Shown: positions 51,714 to 61,705 of the stretch, one piece after another | Numbering within the stretch: the stretch's first letter is position 1 | How the letters are laid out: each line of letters begins with the position of its first letter | NCBI GenBank assembly: GCA_016218045.1 | Contig: JACRFB010000010.1 | Coordinates: 72,101-136,100, forward strand | Length of the DNA stretch: 64,000 nucleotides | Reading direction: 5' to 3' | DNA from: Ignavibacteriota bacterium | Lineage (GTDB): Bacteria > Bacteroidota > Ignavibacteria > SZUA-365 | Notes under the pieces: generated by a model | Seen by the model: only the letters and a program-made list of their open reading frames with translations | Databases searched by the model: none | What the model was told of the DNA's origin: nothing | Program-made: the position numbers and the translations under genes

Positions 51714-52745
51714 TCAGATTCCGAGCAAAGCGCGGGCGTCTTCCACCACGCGCTGAAGACGATGGATGGCCTGGTGTTCGCGGACGGCGCGTGCGTGTCC
51801 CCGCTCCGCGATTTCGAGGCGCTCGCGGTCATGCTCCAGGTAGTACACGATTTTTTCCCGCAGTTCCGCTTCGTTCTCGAAGCACGCTATCTCGCTGCCT
51901 TCCACGAACAGTTCCTCCGCCTGCTCGCGCGATCGCTGCGTGAGGAGGAAGCCGCCGAAGCCGGGTATTTCAAAGGTGCGGACGTTGTTCGAATCGCGGT
52001 TCTGTTCCCGTAAAAAATTGAGGTGAATTTTCGAGACGGCGAACAGTTTCGAAATCTCCTCACCGTACACCGCATTCCCCTTCCATCGCGCACGCACCGG
52101 CGTCCCTTCGGACACACGCTCCCACATGTTTCCCCAGATGGCGAGATGTTCATCGGCGACGGCCGAGAGCCACTTCTCGCGGTCCGGCTCCCATGTCCCT
52201 GCAAAAACCACGTCGGTGGCAAAACGCCTCACATCGTCCGGATCGACGGAGTCGGGCCGTTTCAGCATCTCGGGATCGTAACAGAACGGAAGATATTCCA
52301 CCCGCCGTCCTCCCGCATCGCGCAGCGGCTGAACAAGAGAGCGCGCGTAGATGTAGTAGATGTCGAAGAGCGGTATGCTCGCGATGCTCTCGCGTGTGGC
52401 GTTTTTCACGGCGACATTGAAGGGGCCGTCGGGGTACCACTGAACCAGCAGGGGTTTGTACCGCTCCTTGACCTCGCGGAGAGACGCCGCTGAGATCGTT
52501 TCCCCCTTGAGAAAAAATACCAGGTCGGGGCGCTGCTCGGCAACGGTGCGCACAAAGGCGGCGTTCATCAGGCGCCGGTTGATGCGGCGTGTCGCGGCGG
52601 AAATAAGCGGCACGGTGGCGCCCACGGAAAAGTACGATCCGCGGTAATCAAACACTTCCACCTCGCAGCCGAGTCCTTCGAGGTGTTTTTTATACGACCA
52701 TCCCCCAGTGCCGTACCAGTATTCGCAGACGAGGAGGACTTTCAT
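51714..52745 (-). CDS. CgeB-like glycosyltransferase
   Basis: A 343-aa protein of the CgeB/Glyco_trans_1_2 type: MKVLLVCEYWYGTGGWSYKK, RPDLVFFLKGETI, WYPDGPFN, YLPFCYDPEM, DVVFAGTWEPDREKWL, and a C-terminal NSNNVRTFEIPGFGGFLL-like block RDSNNVRTFEIPGFGGFLL with LREKIVYYLEHD. These enzymes modify spore coats or surface glycans. The start at 52745 overlaps the methyltransferase stop by 4 bp; the upstream open frame to 53081 is antisense noise. Confidence 0.87.
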   Translation of the reverse strand: MKVLLVCEYWYGTGGWSYKKHLEGLGCEVEVFDYRGSYFSVGATVPLISAATRRINRRLMNAAFVRTVAEQRPDLVFFLKGETISAASLREVKERYKPLLVQWYPDGPFNVAVKNATRESIASIPLFDIYYIYARSLVQPLRDAGGRRVEYLPFCYDPEMLKRPDSVDPDDVRRFATDVVFAGTWEPDREKWLSAVADEHLAIWGNMWERVSEGTPVRARWKGNAVYGEEISKLFAVSKIHLNFLREQNRDSNNVRTFEIPGFGGFLLTQRSREQAEELFVEGSEIACFENEAELREKIVYYLEHDRERLEIAERGHARAVREHQAIHRLQRVVEDARALLGI

Positions 52746-53503
52746 CCGTGCCCATTCCCCTGCTTCCTCGCGTGAAGTACTAGCCCCGCCGATGTGACTG
52801 AGAGAAGTACATTGTTCTTCGCAAGAAAGCCCAATCCACGTGTGATTGTGCTGAGTCCGTTTAGGAGTGCCGCCAACGGGCTTGGTGCGTATTCGGCAAG
52901 TGCGCCGGGGAATCCTGTGTAGGTGCCCTGCCTCCGTAGGATTTCGAACCCCATCTTCTCCAAAAAACGAGTAAGCGTCTTCATGGAGAAATGCCGGATG
53001 TGCATGTTCACTTCGGTCGGATACGCAGGGCTGTGTCCAAAACTCGGGACGCCAAAAGCCATGAGCGTGCGATGCGCCCACCAGACTGCATTTGGCGTTG
53101 AGATAAAGAGTTCACCTCCCGGACGCAACACCCGATGAATCTCGCGCAGCGTTGTGACGGGATCCATAAGGTGTTCAATGACTTCGATACACTGGACGCG
53201 ATCGAACGTCGCATCAGGGAACGGGAAAAGATTCTCGGAGTCGACCACGACAACGTCGAGACCACGCGCCCGCGCGCCTCGTGCCGCGTTGAACACAAGC
53301 TCTATTCCCACGACCTCGTTTCCTGCCTGCTGCGTGTGGATGGTGTACCTCCCCGTGCCGCAACCCACATCGAGAACGCGATGTCCCGTTCCGGCGACGG
53401 AGAGAAGAAAACGGCCGAATCGCGGTTCGATAGTGGACGCTTCGCGTTGGTCCGCAGAGGCATCATACACATATGATTCGTTGTACTGCGATTTACTCTT
53501 CAC
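52742..53503 (-). CDS. SAM-dependent methyltransferase
   Basis: A 253-aa class I methyltransferase with the SAM motif VLDVGCGTGRYT (about 43-54), the acidic motif VVGIEL, DRVQCIEVIEHLMDP and a C-terminal hydrophobic part (APSPLAALLNGLSTITRGLGFLAKNNVLL) that may touch the membrane. In glycan operons such enzymes cap or decorate the sugar chain. It overlaps the flippase stop by 11 bp and the CgeB-like start by 4 bp. Confidence 0.9.
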   Translation of the reverse strand: MKSKSQYNESYVYDASADQREASTIEPRFGRFLLSVAGTGHRVLDVGCGTGRYTIHTQQAGNEVVGIELVFNAARGARARGLDVVVVDSENLFPFPDATFDRVQCIEVIEHLMDPVTTLREIHRVLRPGGELFISTPNAVWWAHRTLMAFGVPSFGHSPAYPTEVNMHIRHFSMKTLTRFLEKMGFEILRRQGTYTGFPGALAEYAPSPLAALLNGLSTITRGLGFLAKNNVLLSVTSAGLVLHARKQGNGHG

Positions 53504-54968
53504 AGGATATTGCCTTCAGTTCTTCAGAAGATGGTTGTTTGAGTGTGGAGGTGAGAAATCTGAGATGCCGCCTGATGAGCCGGCCTTCCAGCAGAAGCTC
53601 GCCTGCAATAAAAATGATGAAAATTACCGCCGATGAAAATACCAGCGATAGGAGGCGGTTCTGAATATCGGGATGAGGGATGATGACGTACAGGCCCCAC
53701 GTTATTGCGGCGACGAGAACCGGAATCATCACAGTTTTATACAGCGTATATGTAATTTCCTTGCGCAGCCACACGAGAAACGCTACGTAGGTCACGACCA
53801 GACTCACGAGCACAGCCCAAGCCGCACCGAGAATTCCCATGGACGTCACGAGGAAAACGAGCATCGGAATGTACACGACAAGCTGCACGATGCGCACCTT
53901 CGCCACAACTTCCGGACGACCGACGGAATAGAACAGTACCCGTATGTTTTCGACCACTGGAAACAACACCGCGTAAAGCGCGAGCACCCGCAGGACGGGA
54001 CCTGAAGGTGCCCAACTTTCTCCCAGGAGCGCGGTCATAAACGTCTCGGAGGCGAGAAGGAACACCAGCCCGAAAGGTAAAAGTACGCGGATCAGGAAAA
54101 AGTTCACAAGGCCGTACGCTTCTGACAGCCGAGCCGTATCGGTGTTCATTCGTGCATACACCGGTAGCGCGACGTTGGTGATTGCAGGGCTCACGATTCT
54201 TGTGGGATACCGGGCAATGTTGTTCGCGCGCGAATAAATTCCCACCTGTTCGTAACTGTTCATCGACTTGATGACGATTCGATCCAGACTGTCATACACA
54301 ACTTCGAGCGAACGCGACCAGAGAAATTTAACGCCCTGTGTGAGGAACCAACGCGCTGTCTCCGCTGAATATTCCAGACTGATACTCCAGCGTGCAAATT
54401 TCCAGCTCCCTATGAGAAATATCGCACTTGCCACAACCTGACCCGTTACGATACTCCACACGCCTCCCCCGACAAGCGCAAGGGATACGGCTGTGACAGG
54501 ATTCGCGAGATTGCTCAGGAAGGAAATGATGGAGATTCGCTTGAACTCGAGATTCCTCTGGAGGATTGCGTCAAAATGCTGGCCAAAGAGGTTCGCTATG
54601 TTCACCGCTGCCAGGACCGAGATGACGGAAATTTCCAGAGTGGTCAGTTCGCGGAAGAATGAGTAACCGGCAATTGTCAGAATGGTTAACACAACAGACA
54701 CGGCACTCAGAAAAATGTTGAGGACAAACGCCGTGGAATAAAAATGCGGGCGGTCCTCCTGCGTCTGTATGATGGAGATATTGAACGAAAACGCGGTGAG
54801 AATGAAGATAAATTTGATGATGCTGTCCGCGGTGTCGAACAGACCGAAATGTGTCGTCAGCACGAGGCGGCCGAGAGCCGCTTGCGAAAAGAAACCAACA
54901 CCCTGGCTCAGATAATTTGCACCGCTCGTCCACAGTGCACCGACAAGTGCGCGTTTGGCGATGCTCAT
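53493..54968 (-). CDS. Wzx-like polysaccharide flippase
   Basis: A 491-aa membrane protein of the MATE/MOP superfamily with 12-14 hydrophobic segments (SGANYLSQGVGFFSQAALGRLV at the N-terminus; YEQVGIYSRANNIARYPTRIVSPAITNVALPVYARM in the middle). It would flip lipid-linked oligosaccharide across the inner membrane. Start at 54968 (MSIAKRALVGALWT) overlaps the GT stop by 4 bp. No Wzy polymerase is recognised in the operon, although the YfhO-like protein is at its head. Confidence 0.92.
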   Translation of the reverse strand: MSIAKRALVGALWTSGANYLSQGVGFFSQAALGRLVLTTHFGLFDTADSIIKFIFILTAFSFNISIIQTQEDRPHFYSTAFVLNIFLSAVSVVLTILTIAGYSFFRELTTLEISVISVLAAVNIANLFGQHFDAILQRNLEFKRISIISFLSNLANPVTAVSLALVGGGVWSIVTGQVVASAIFLIGSWKFARWSISLEYSAETARWFLTQGVKFLWSRSLEVVYDSLDRIVIKSMNSYEQVGIYSRANNIARYPTRIVSPAITNVALPVYARMNTDTARLSEAYGLVNFFLIRVLLPFGLVFLLASETFMTALLGESWAPSGPVLRVLALYAVLFPVVENIRVLFYSVGRPEVVAKVRIVQLVVYIPMLVFLVTSMGILGAAWAVLVSLVVTYVAFLVWLRKEITYTLYKTVMIPVLVAAITWGLYVIIPHPDIQNRLLSLVFSSAVIFIIFIAGELLLEGRLIRRHLRFLTSTLKQPSSEELKAISCEE

Positions 54969-56107
54969 TTTACCGCTCCAGCTCCGCGCCGCAGAGTGTG
55001 ATACACGTCGATCACGCTCTCCGCATAGCGATCCCATGTGAACGCCGCAACGTGCCGGGCGCCCTGCGAGCCCATGCTCACGGCCTTGTCAGGGTGTTCA
55101 TGGAAGTCCAGAATCGCCTCCTTCAGCGCCTCGACGCTGCGGATGGGTACGACGGCACCGTCGATGCCGTCGCGAACCACGCTTCCCGTGTTCTCCGACA
55201 CGATCAACGGGAGACCGCATGCCATGGCTTCGTAGGTGACAAGCGCGCTTCCCTCCTGCAGGGAGGGAAGTACAAACACGGACGCGTTTGTGTACTCCGC
55301 GGGAAGATCCTCATGACGCACATGCCCGCGCAGCGTGAACAATCCCGCGTATTTCTCCAGCACAGGACGGGCATCGGCCTCCACGCGGCCGATCAGCACG
55401 AGTTCCGAATCCCGGAGCGCAAGCTGCTTCCATGCCTCCAGGAGATAGTGCACGCCTTTTTGAATGCCGATATTTCCGACAAACAGGACACGAAATACTG
55501 AATCCTTCTTCGGGGCCGCCGCGAATCTGGAAAGATCGGTGCCGTAGGGGATGACGGTCAGCTTTTCATCGGGTATTCCATTGGCAACAAAGGTGCGCCG
55601 CACGAATTCCGACGGAATGATCACCCTGTCTGCGAGCTCGATTTCGCGCAGGCCTTTCTCGATGATCTGCGGGTGCGCTCGTTCGGTGGCCACGCCATAG
55701 CGGGCAAATTCTTCGCGGAGTATTTCGTCCTGATACTTCGGGTGCGTGGAGCCGCGCTCGATCACCACCGAGGCTCCGTGCGCCCGCGCGTACGGCATCG
55801 CTATCAGACCATAATTTCCCCAGGCATGAAACACATCGCATGGAGGAATATAGCGGCGCGACATCGCGTCAAAGAGATTGTCCTTCACGTATGAATAATA
55901 CCCGCGCCGTCTGAACGGTCCCATAGCGCGGACGATCATGCCCGCGTATTCTGCAGCGGGCAGGGCGCGCCAGCGCGCCGCTGGGAGCACGTCCCTGACA
56001 TACCACGCCTTCGTGGTGATGATGCGCTCGAGCAGCCCGCGTTTTTCGAGCTGTTCCGCGAGCGCCACCGCGTGGAAGCGCCCGCCGACGGAGATGACGA
56101 CTTTCAC
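54965..56107 (-). CDS. GT4-family glycosyltransferase
   Basis: A 380-aa GT-B enzyme. I start at a GTG at 56107 (read as Met: VKVVISVGGRFHAVALAEQLEKRG), preceded by GGGCAGG; the longer frame to 56209 lies inside the upstream gene. C-terminal motifs: VLFVGNIGIQKGVHYLLEAW, LIGRVEADARPVL and QEGSALVTYEAMACGLPLIVSENTGS. It begins 26 bases past the YfhO-like stop. Likely adds an early sugar in the surface glycan. Confidence 0.9.
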   Translation of the reverse strand: MKVVISVGGRFHAVALAEQLEKRGLLERIITTKAWYVRDVLPAARWRALPAAEYAGMIVRAMGPFRRRGYYSYVKDNLFDAMSRRYIPPCDVFHAWGNYGLIAMPYARAHGASVVIERGSTHPKYQDEILREEFARYGVATERAHPQIIEKGLREIELADRVIIPSEFVRRTFVANGIPDEKLTVIPYGTDLSRFAAAPKKDSVFRVLFVGNIGIQKGVHYLLEAWKQLALRDSELVLIGRVEADARPVLEKYAGLFTLRGHVRHEDLPAEYTNASVFVLPSLQEGSALVTYEAMACGLPLIVSENTGSVVRDGIDGAVVPIRSVEALKEAILDFHEHPDKAVSMGSQGARHVAAFTWDRYAESVIDVYHTLRRGAGAVK

Positions 56108-56132
56108 GCCTGCCCGCGCCGCGCTGAACGCG

Positions 56133-58781
56133 TCAGGAGACCTGCTCGTCCGACGCGGGAGCGGCCGCTTGCCGCGCGCGAAGCCGCGCACGTAGCCACA
56201 GGCCCGCATAAAAGAGCAGGACCGCGATCAGCAGGTAGTTGGTGATGGTTGTGAGCAACAGGCCCGCCGTATATGTGCGCGGCTCGAAGTCGAGCGTCAC
56301 CGTGTGCGAACCCGCCGGAACGACAATAGCACGGAACGCGTAATCCGTGCGCAGTATTTCCGCGGGGGCGCCGTCAATCGTTGCAGTCCAGCCGCTCGGG
56401 TAGTAGGACTCGCTGAGCTTCAGGATGGCGTCGGCCGGTGACTCGGTCTTGATGGTCATACCGTTGATTCCGCGCGCGGTGATCGAGGCCGTTGCCTGGG
56501 CAATCACCGAATCGGGGACGGGCGCCGGCGCCTTGTCCGGCTGCGCACTCAGATATGCCACCCTATCGGGCTGATAACCGGGCACGGTGCCTATGCGCGA
56601 GAAAAGGACGGAGTCATCCGGAATAACTTCGTACGAGCCGACAAAAAACGCGCGCGGCAACAGGGCAGTGTTCTCGAACACATCCTCGTTCTGGCCCTGG
56701 AACGTCGGCCGCAGCCACGGCGCCGACAAAGCGAGACCGCGCGGACCAACCACGTACTTGGTGTTGAGCATGCTGAGCAACGGCCAGTTCATTCTGTCGA
56801 TCTGCTCCGCGCTCTCGAAACGGAATTCTGCGAAAATGCGGTTCCTGATGTCATCGTAGAACTTCATCTTCGCGGGGTGGTAGCCAGCGATACTTTCGAT
56901 GCCGAAGGCCACGTAGTAATTGTCGCTGCCGTGCGCGGACACGGGCAGGATGCGGAATGGCCCCGTGTCACGCTGGAGGAAATCCACCACGTCGGTTTTC
57001 TGCAATGTCGCCTGCTGCACCTGCGCGGGTGCCATGTTCATGGGCTTGTAATCGACGATCCACCAGTCCGTGACCAGCAACACCAACAGGCCTGCGTACA
57101 GAGCACCTGCGGGTACCTTGCCCCTGCTGAAGCCCCATAAGAGCGCCCCGCAGAGCACCATGAACACCAGCGCAACAAGCGCGTCGTTCATGGCCATTTT
57201 GTAGATCCCGTCGCGCGTAAGCGACCGGTATTCTGCAGGTACCTGCGAGAGTTGTCCCTGCGCCGCGGCCTGTTCCACCTGCTGCATATAATTCCACGAC
57301 TGCGGCTGATGGGTCTGCATACCTTCGGCGATGGCGGATTTCACCTCGCCGCTGAGGACAATCAGTCCGAGGAAAAGGACGAGCGCTCCCGCGACCGGCA
57401 ACCAGACTGCTTTCGTCAGACTCCGCTGCACCGTCGCTTCGGTGTTTTTATTCTTCGACTTCACGCGCCGCACAAGTTCCGACAAGCCGATGCCCGCAAG
57501 CATGCCCATACACAGTGCCATCAGGTACAGGACCATCGACGGGATGCGGAAGTTGTTGAAGAAAGGCACGTGATTAAAAAAGAGGTCGTACAGCACGCCG
57601 AAATTGCGGCCGAACGACAGGAGAAGCGCGATCAAACCAAGCGCCATCCAGAAATGCACGAAACGATTCTTCGGCTGGAGAATGATCCCGAGCAGCGCGA
57701 GGAATGAAATTACGACACCGAGGTAAATGGGTGATTCCGTGAATGGCATGGTGCCCCAGTACGTCGGTGTTCCAAATCCGACAAACGATGGAACAAAGAA
57801 CGTCACCACTTCGGGCAGACTGAAAGACCAATTGGTGGCGTAATTGTAGTCGAGTCCGCCGCCCGCCGGTCCGTGCCCTGATCCGCCTGACCCCGCGCCG
57901 CGGATCGAGAAATCCTTGTACTCCCACGTTGCGAAGTACGGACCCGAAAGCATCAGGAACGCAAACGCCGCGGCTCCGATCGTGATACCAGCAACCAGCA
58001 TCGTGTTGACCGCTTTTTCGCCCTCGTACAGTTTGTACAGGAAATACAGCGCAACCGCCATCAGGTTGTAGAAGATCATCTGCACGTGGCCGGAATTAAA
58101 CGTGAAGTGGAGGACGGCCACAAGCAGCGCGATTCGCAAGACGGTCTTTTTCTCGAACAGAAGATCGATGAGCAGTAGAATCGCGGGCAGCCAGGCGAAC
58201 ACCGTAATCTTGGTGTTATGCCCGCCCATGATCCAGTTCAGAGAATACAGGGAGAACACAACCGAGACCGATACGAGAAAGGCGGTGACGGGTTCGAATT
58301 TTTTTCGTAATCCAAACAGATACGTGAATAGACCCAGCAGGAAGAAGTTGAAAATATCCCAGAACATCGGAGGCAGCGGCAGCACGTTGATCACGGCCTG
58401 CGCCCATCCGTAGATCTGAAGCAGGATCATCGGCTTCAACGGATCGAGAAAGGTGTGCAGGTACATGCCGTGCCCGGGCGATGATGACCCCCATGTGGGC
58501 ATGCCGGCGAAGATATATGGATTCCAAAAGGCGTTGACACCTTCCTGACGCGCCTTTTCGAGATACCCCTGCTCGTACTGAATCGGGGTCACGGAATCGG
58601 GCACGTTGAACACCTTCCCGGAGAAAAAGGCCTCATGGAAGAAGATGATCAATAGAAGACCCAGCAATCCCATAAAAATGGCATGAGGGTGCTGCTGAAA
58701 TAGAAGTCCGAGGGAACCGGTTGACGCTGCTGGTTTGCGCACTGCGGACTTGACGGTCTTGGGCGGTGTTTTGGACATCAT
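56133..58781 (-). CDS. YfhO-family multispanning membrane protein
   Basis: An 882-aa polytopic protein with about 13-14 helices (GT-C-like fold), a large periplasmic C-terminal loop (YYPSGWTATIDGAPAEILRTDYAFRAIVVPAGSHTVTLDFEP, the standard YfhO signature), and a last helix. In Gram-positive bacteria YfhO adds sugars to teichoic acid from lipid-linked donors; homologues head glycan operons in FCB bacteria. The start at 58781 (MMSKTPPK) has GGTGAG upstream. First gene of the seven-gene surface-glycan operon. Confidence 0.87.
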   Translation of the reverse strand: MMSKTPPKTVKSAVRKPAASTGSLGLLFQQHPHAIFMGLLGLLLIIFFHEAFFSGKVFNVPDSVTPIQYEQGYLEKARQEGVNAFWNPYIFAGMPTWGSSSPGHGMYLHTFLDPLKPMILLQIYGWAQAVINVLPLPPMFWDIFNFFLLGLFTYLFGLRKKFEPVTAFLVSVSVVFSLYSLNWIMGGHNTKITVFAWLPAILLLIDLLFEKKTVLRIALLVAVLHFTFNSGHVQMIFYNLMAVALYFLYKLYEGEKAVNTMLVAGITIGAAAFAFLMLSGPYFATWEYKDFSIRGAGSGGSGHGPAGGGLDYNYATNWSFSLPEVVTFFVPSFVGFGTPTYWGTMPFTESPIYLGVVISFLALLGIILQPKNRFVHFWMALGLIALLLSFGRNFGVLYDLFFNHVPFFNNFRIPSMVLYLMALCMGMLAGIGLSELVRRVKSKNKNTEATVQRSLTKAVWLPVAGALVLFLGLIVLSGEVKSAIAEGMQTHQPQSWNYMQQVEQAAAQGQLSQVPAEYRSLTRDGIYKMAMNDALVALVFMVLCGALLWGFSRGKVPAGALYAGLLVLLVTDWWIVDYKPMNMAPAQVQQATLQKTDVVDFLQRDTGPFRILPVSAHGSDNYYVAFGIESIAGYHPAKMKFYDDIRNRIFAEFRFESAEQIDRMNWPLLSMLNTKYVVGPRGLALSAPWLRPTFQGQNEDVFENTALLPRAFFVGSYEVIPDDSVLFSRIGTVPGYQPDRVAYLSAQPDKAPAPVPDSVIAQATASITARGINGMTIKTESPADAILKLSESYYPSGWTATIDGAPAEILRTDYAFRAIVVPAGSHTVTLDFEPRTYTAGLLLTTITNYLLIAVLLFYAGLWLRARLRARQAAAPASDEQVS

Positions 58782-58948
58782 CTCACCGAGGGAGTGGGAA
58801 TCGAAATTTTTGCGTGAAACATCGCGAAAAATAGAGAAGCGGCGGCCAACTTCCAATGCATGCCGATATGAGCGCATTCATCGGTGCCCTTGACCCGCCC
58901 TCCCGTGACCGGTACGGCGCACTCGCGGATGCCGCATCCGGAGCCCGC

Positions 58949-58976
58949 AAAAAAAAACCCCGGCAAAACCGGGGTT
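58949..58976 (-). terminator. Rho-independent terminator of zinc ribbon gene
   Basis: Stem AACCCCGG/CCGGGGTT with a CAAAA loop and nine T on the minus strand, 26 bases past the stop at 59002. Confidence 0.94.
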
Positions 58977-59001
58977 GATAGTCACTACGTCTCACTGTCG
59001 A

Positions 59002-59241
59002 TCAGGCGACGCGTTTCTGGCCGCCTTTGGCGGGCTGCGTGCGCGACGCGCGCACCGTCACTTCCACGCGGTCCAGATCCACATACACTTCGGCATTGCA
59101 ATACGGGCAGAATTTCGCGGTCTGCACATCAAAACTGATAGTGTTCTGGCACATGGGACAATCCGTGATCACCATACCGATAACCTTGCCGGTCTGTTTG
59201 ACCTTGACGGGTTTTGTAAGGGGCTTATCGACTGTTTTCAT
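59002..59241 (-). CDS. Small zinc-ribbon protein
   Basis: A 79-aa basic protein with two Cys pairs, CPMC and CPYC, about 17 residues apart, a zinc ribbon. The rest is strand-rich with Lys/Arg tail (TVRASRTQPAKGGQKRVA). No family name can be assigned; similar small ribbons bind RNA or act in ribosome or transcription complexes. Start at 59241 with GGTGA upstream. It follows lon by 70 bases on the same strand, ends in a terminator. Confidence 0.75.
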   Translation of the reverse strand: MKTVDKPLTKPVKVKQTGKVIGMVITDCPMCQNTISFDVQTAKFCPYCNAEVYVDLDRVEVTVRASRTQPAKGGQKRVA

Positions 59242-59311
59242 TCGTCACCGTATGATGAAAAATTTGTAATCAGTAAGATACTATTTTTTTCATCAAAATC
59301 AATATAAATCG

Positions 59312-61705
59312 TCACGCATCATCCGATTTTTCGTTTATTAACGCAATTTCGAGCACTTCTTTCATCTCAGAGACGAGTGAAAACGTCATCTCCTGGCGTA
59401 TTTTCTCTGGAATTTCCTTTACGTCCTCCTCGTTCTTTTTCGGCAGCAGCACGTGGCGGATACCCGCGCGGTGCGCCGCAAGGACCTTTTCCTTGACGCC
59501 GCCGATCGGGAGAACCGCGCCTCGGAGAGTGATCTCGCCTGTCATCGCAAGGTCGTTCCGGACGAGGCGGTTCGTAAGAAGGGACGAAAGCGCGGCCAGC
59601 ATCGTGACCCCTGCTGAAGGACCATCTTTCGGGACACCGCCGGCGGGAACATGCACATGGATATCGATCTTATGGCGGAACGAGGGATCGAGGCCCAGAT
59701 CCGAAGCATGGGAGGCGATATAGCTGAGCGCGGCCTGCACACTTTCCTTCATCACGTCGCGCACCTGTCCGGTAACCTGTAATTGCCCCTTGCCGGGCAT
59801 CTTGGTTGCCTCGATAAAGAGGATGTCGCCGCCGACGGGAGTCCATGCAAGCCCCGTGGCGATTCCCGGCCGTGTGAGCCGCTCCGACACCTCGGGGTAG
59901 AACCGGTGCGAACTGATGTAATCGGGGAGATCGGTCTCGGTGATTGTGACCCGTTCGATCTCGCCTTCCGCCACCCGGCGTGCCACCCCGCGGCACACAT
60001 CCGCGATTTTCCGTTCGAGATTACGCACACCGGATTCGCGCGTGTACCGGTCGACGAGTATTGACAGCACGTCGTCACCGATCTCGATCTGTGTCGGATC
60101 CAGTCCATGTTCGGCAATCTGTTTCGGCAGCAGATGCCGCCGCGCGATATGCACCTTTTCTTCGAGGATGTAACTCGGGATCTCGATGATCTCCATGCGG
60201 TCCTTGAGAGCGGCCTGGATAGGTTCGATCATGTTGGCGGTCGCGATGAAGAGGACCTTCGAGAGATCAAACGGGACCTCCAGATAATGATCGCTGAAAT
60301 TCACGTTCTGTTCCGGGTCGAGCACCTCGAGCAGCGCCGATGTTGGGTCGCCCCGAAAATCCATGCCCACCTTGTCGATCTCATCCAGAACGAGAACGGG
60401 ATTGTTGGATCCGGCTTTCTTGATACTCTGGATGATACGACCCGGGAGGGCGCCGATGTAGGTGCGCCGATGGCCGCGTATCTCGGCTTCGTCACGTATC
60501 CCGCCGAGTGAAAAGCGCACGTATTTCCTTCCCATCGCCTCTGCTATCGAGCGGCCGAGCGACGTCTTTCCGACGCCCGGAGGCCCGACAAAACACAAAA
60601 TGGGACCGCGCATGTCGTTTTTTAACTTCCGGACGGCGAGGTATTCGAGGATACGTTTCTTCACCTTCTCGAGTCCGAAGTGATCTTCGTCGAGTTTTTC
60701 CCTGACGTGTTTGATGTCGAGACTGTCATCGGTCGAGATGCTCCAGGGCATTTCGAGGAGCCAGTCGAGGTACGTCCGGGCGACAGTGTATTCCGCGGAT
60801 GCGGGATTCATCATCTGCAGTCTGCTGAGTTCCTTTTCCACCACGCCCTTCACGTCCTCGGGCATGACAGTTTCCTCGAGTTTCTTTTTCAGCTCGTCGA
60901 CCTCGAGCCGGTCCTGATCCTCGCCGAGTTCCTTCTTGATCGCTCGGAGCTGTTCACGGAGGAAGTACTCGCGCTGTGTTTTATTGATCGTGTCCTGCAC
61001 ATCGTTTTGGATCTTCTGGCTCAGTTCGAGCCGCTGTATGTTCCCTGCGAGTGCAATGGTCACCTGATTGAGGCGTTCCCTCACGCTCAGGGTCTCGAGC
61101 AACGCCTGTTTCTCCGGCACGGGAAGATTGGCGAGGGAGGAGACCAGATATCCGAAGGTTGCGGTATCCTCGGTGTTCATGATGAGACTGAGTTGCTCCG
61201 GATTAAAGTCCTGCACCAGCTCCGAGAGCCGTTTGAAAAGTGTGCGGATGTTTTGGACCATGGCCGCGAGTTCATCCGACTCCACCGGGACCGCAAGGAG
61301 GTCTTCCACCCGCTCGACGTGCGCGTTGAGGTACGGCTCCTCCGACACAAGGGAAACGTACCTGGCCTTGTGAACACCCTGCACGACAACACTTTTTGAA
61401 CCGTCGGGCATAGGGTAGATCTTGACCACACGCACGACGGTGCCGATGGTATAGAGGTCGTCGATGTGCGGCAGGTCGATCGACGAATCGCGCTGCGTAA
61501 GAACGATGACGGAGGATTGGGCGCGATACGCGTCCTCGATCAGGCGTATCGAACTCGGCCGTCCGACAAAGAGGGGCATGATTTGCCCGGGAAAAAACAC
61601 GACGTTGCGCAGAGGCAGCACCGGCATGGTTTCAAAACGTGCGTCCATGTGCGTTGTGTCGCCGATATCGTAGGATGAGGTGGGTTCTGCTGAAGTGTCC
61701 GACAT
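59312..61705 (-). CDS. lon: ATP-dependent protease Lon
   Basis: A 797-aa LonA: N-terminal substrate domain (PVLPLRNVVFFPGQIMPLFVGR), a coiled-coil (TQREYFLREQLRAIKKELGE), the AAA+ module with Walker A GPPGVGKTSLG and GGIRDEAEIRGHRRTY, and the peptidase with catalytic Ser in KDGPSAGVTM and the conserved Lys in PIGGVKEKVLAAHRAG. It degrades misfolded and regulatory proteins. Start at 61705 with AGGAC upstream. No CIRCE in its leader, unlike groESL and hrcA. Confidence 0.97.
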   Translation of the reverse strand: MSDTSAEPTSSYDIGDTTHMDARFETMPVLPLRNVVFFPGQIMPLFVGRPSSIRLIEDAYRAQSSVIVLTQRDSSIDLPHIDDLYTIGTVVRVVKIYPMPDGSKSVVVQGVHKARYVSLVSEEPYLNAHVERVEDLLAVPVESDELAAMVQNIRTLFKRLSELVQDFNPEQLSLIMNTEDTATFGYLVSSLANLPVPEKQALLETLSVRERLNQVTIALAGNIQRLELSQKIQNDVQDTINKTQREYFLREQLRAIKKELGEDQDRLEVDELKKKLEETVMPEDVKGVVEKELSRLQMMNPASAEYTVARTYLDWLLEMPWSISTDDSLDIKHVREKLDEDHFGLEKVKKRILEYLAVRKLKNDMRGPILCFVGPPGVGKTSLGRSIAEAMGRKYVRFSLGGIRDEAEIRGHRRTYIGALPGRIIQSIKKAGSNNPVLVLDEIDKVGMDFRGDPTSALLEVLDPEQNVNFSDHYLEVPFDLSKVLFIATANMIEPIQAALKDRMEIIEIPSYILEEKVHIARRHLLPKQIAEHGLDPTQIEIGDDVLSILVDRYTRESGVRNLERKIADVCRGVARRVAEGEIERVTITETDLPDYISSHRFYPEVSERLTRPGIATGLAWTPVGGDILFIEATKMPGKGQLQVTGQVRDVMKESVQAALSYIASHASDLGLDPSFRHKIDIHVHVPAGGVPKDGPSAGVTMLAALSSLLTNRLVRNDLAMTGEITLRGAVLPIGGVKEKVLAAHRAGIRHVLLPKKNEEDVKEIPEKIRQEMTFSLVSEMKEVLEIALINEKSDDA

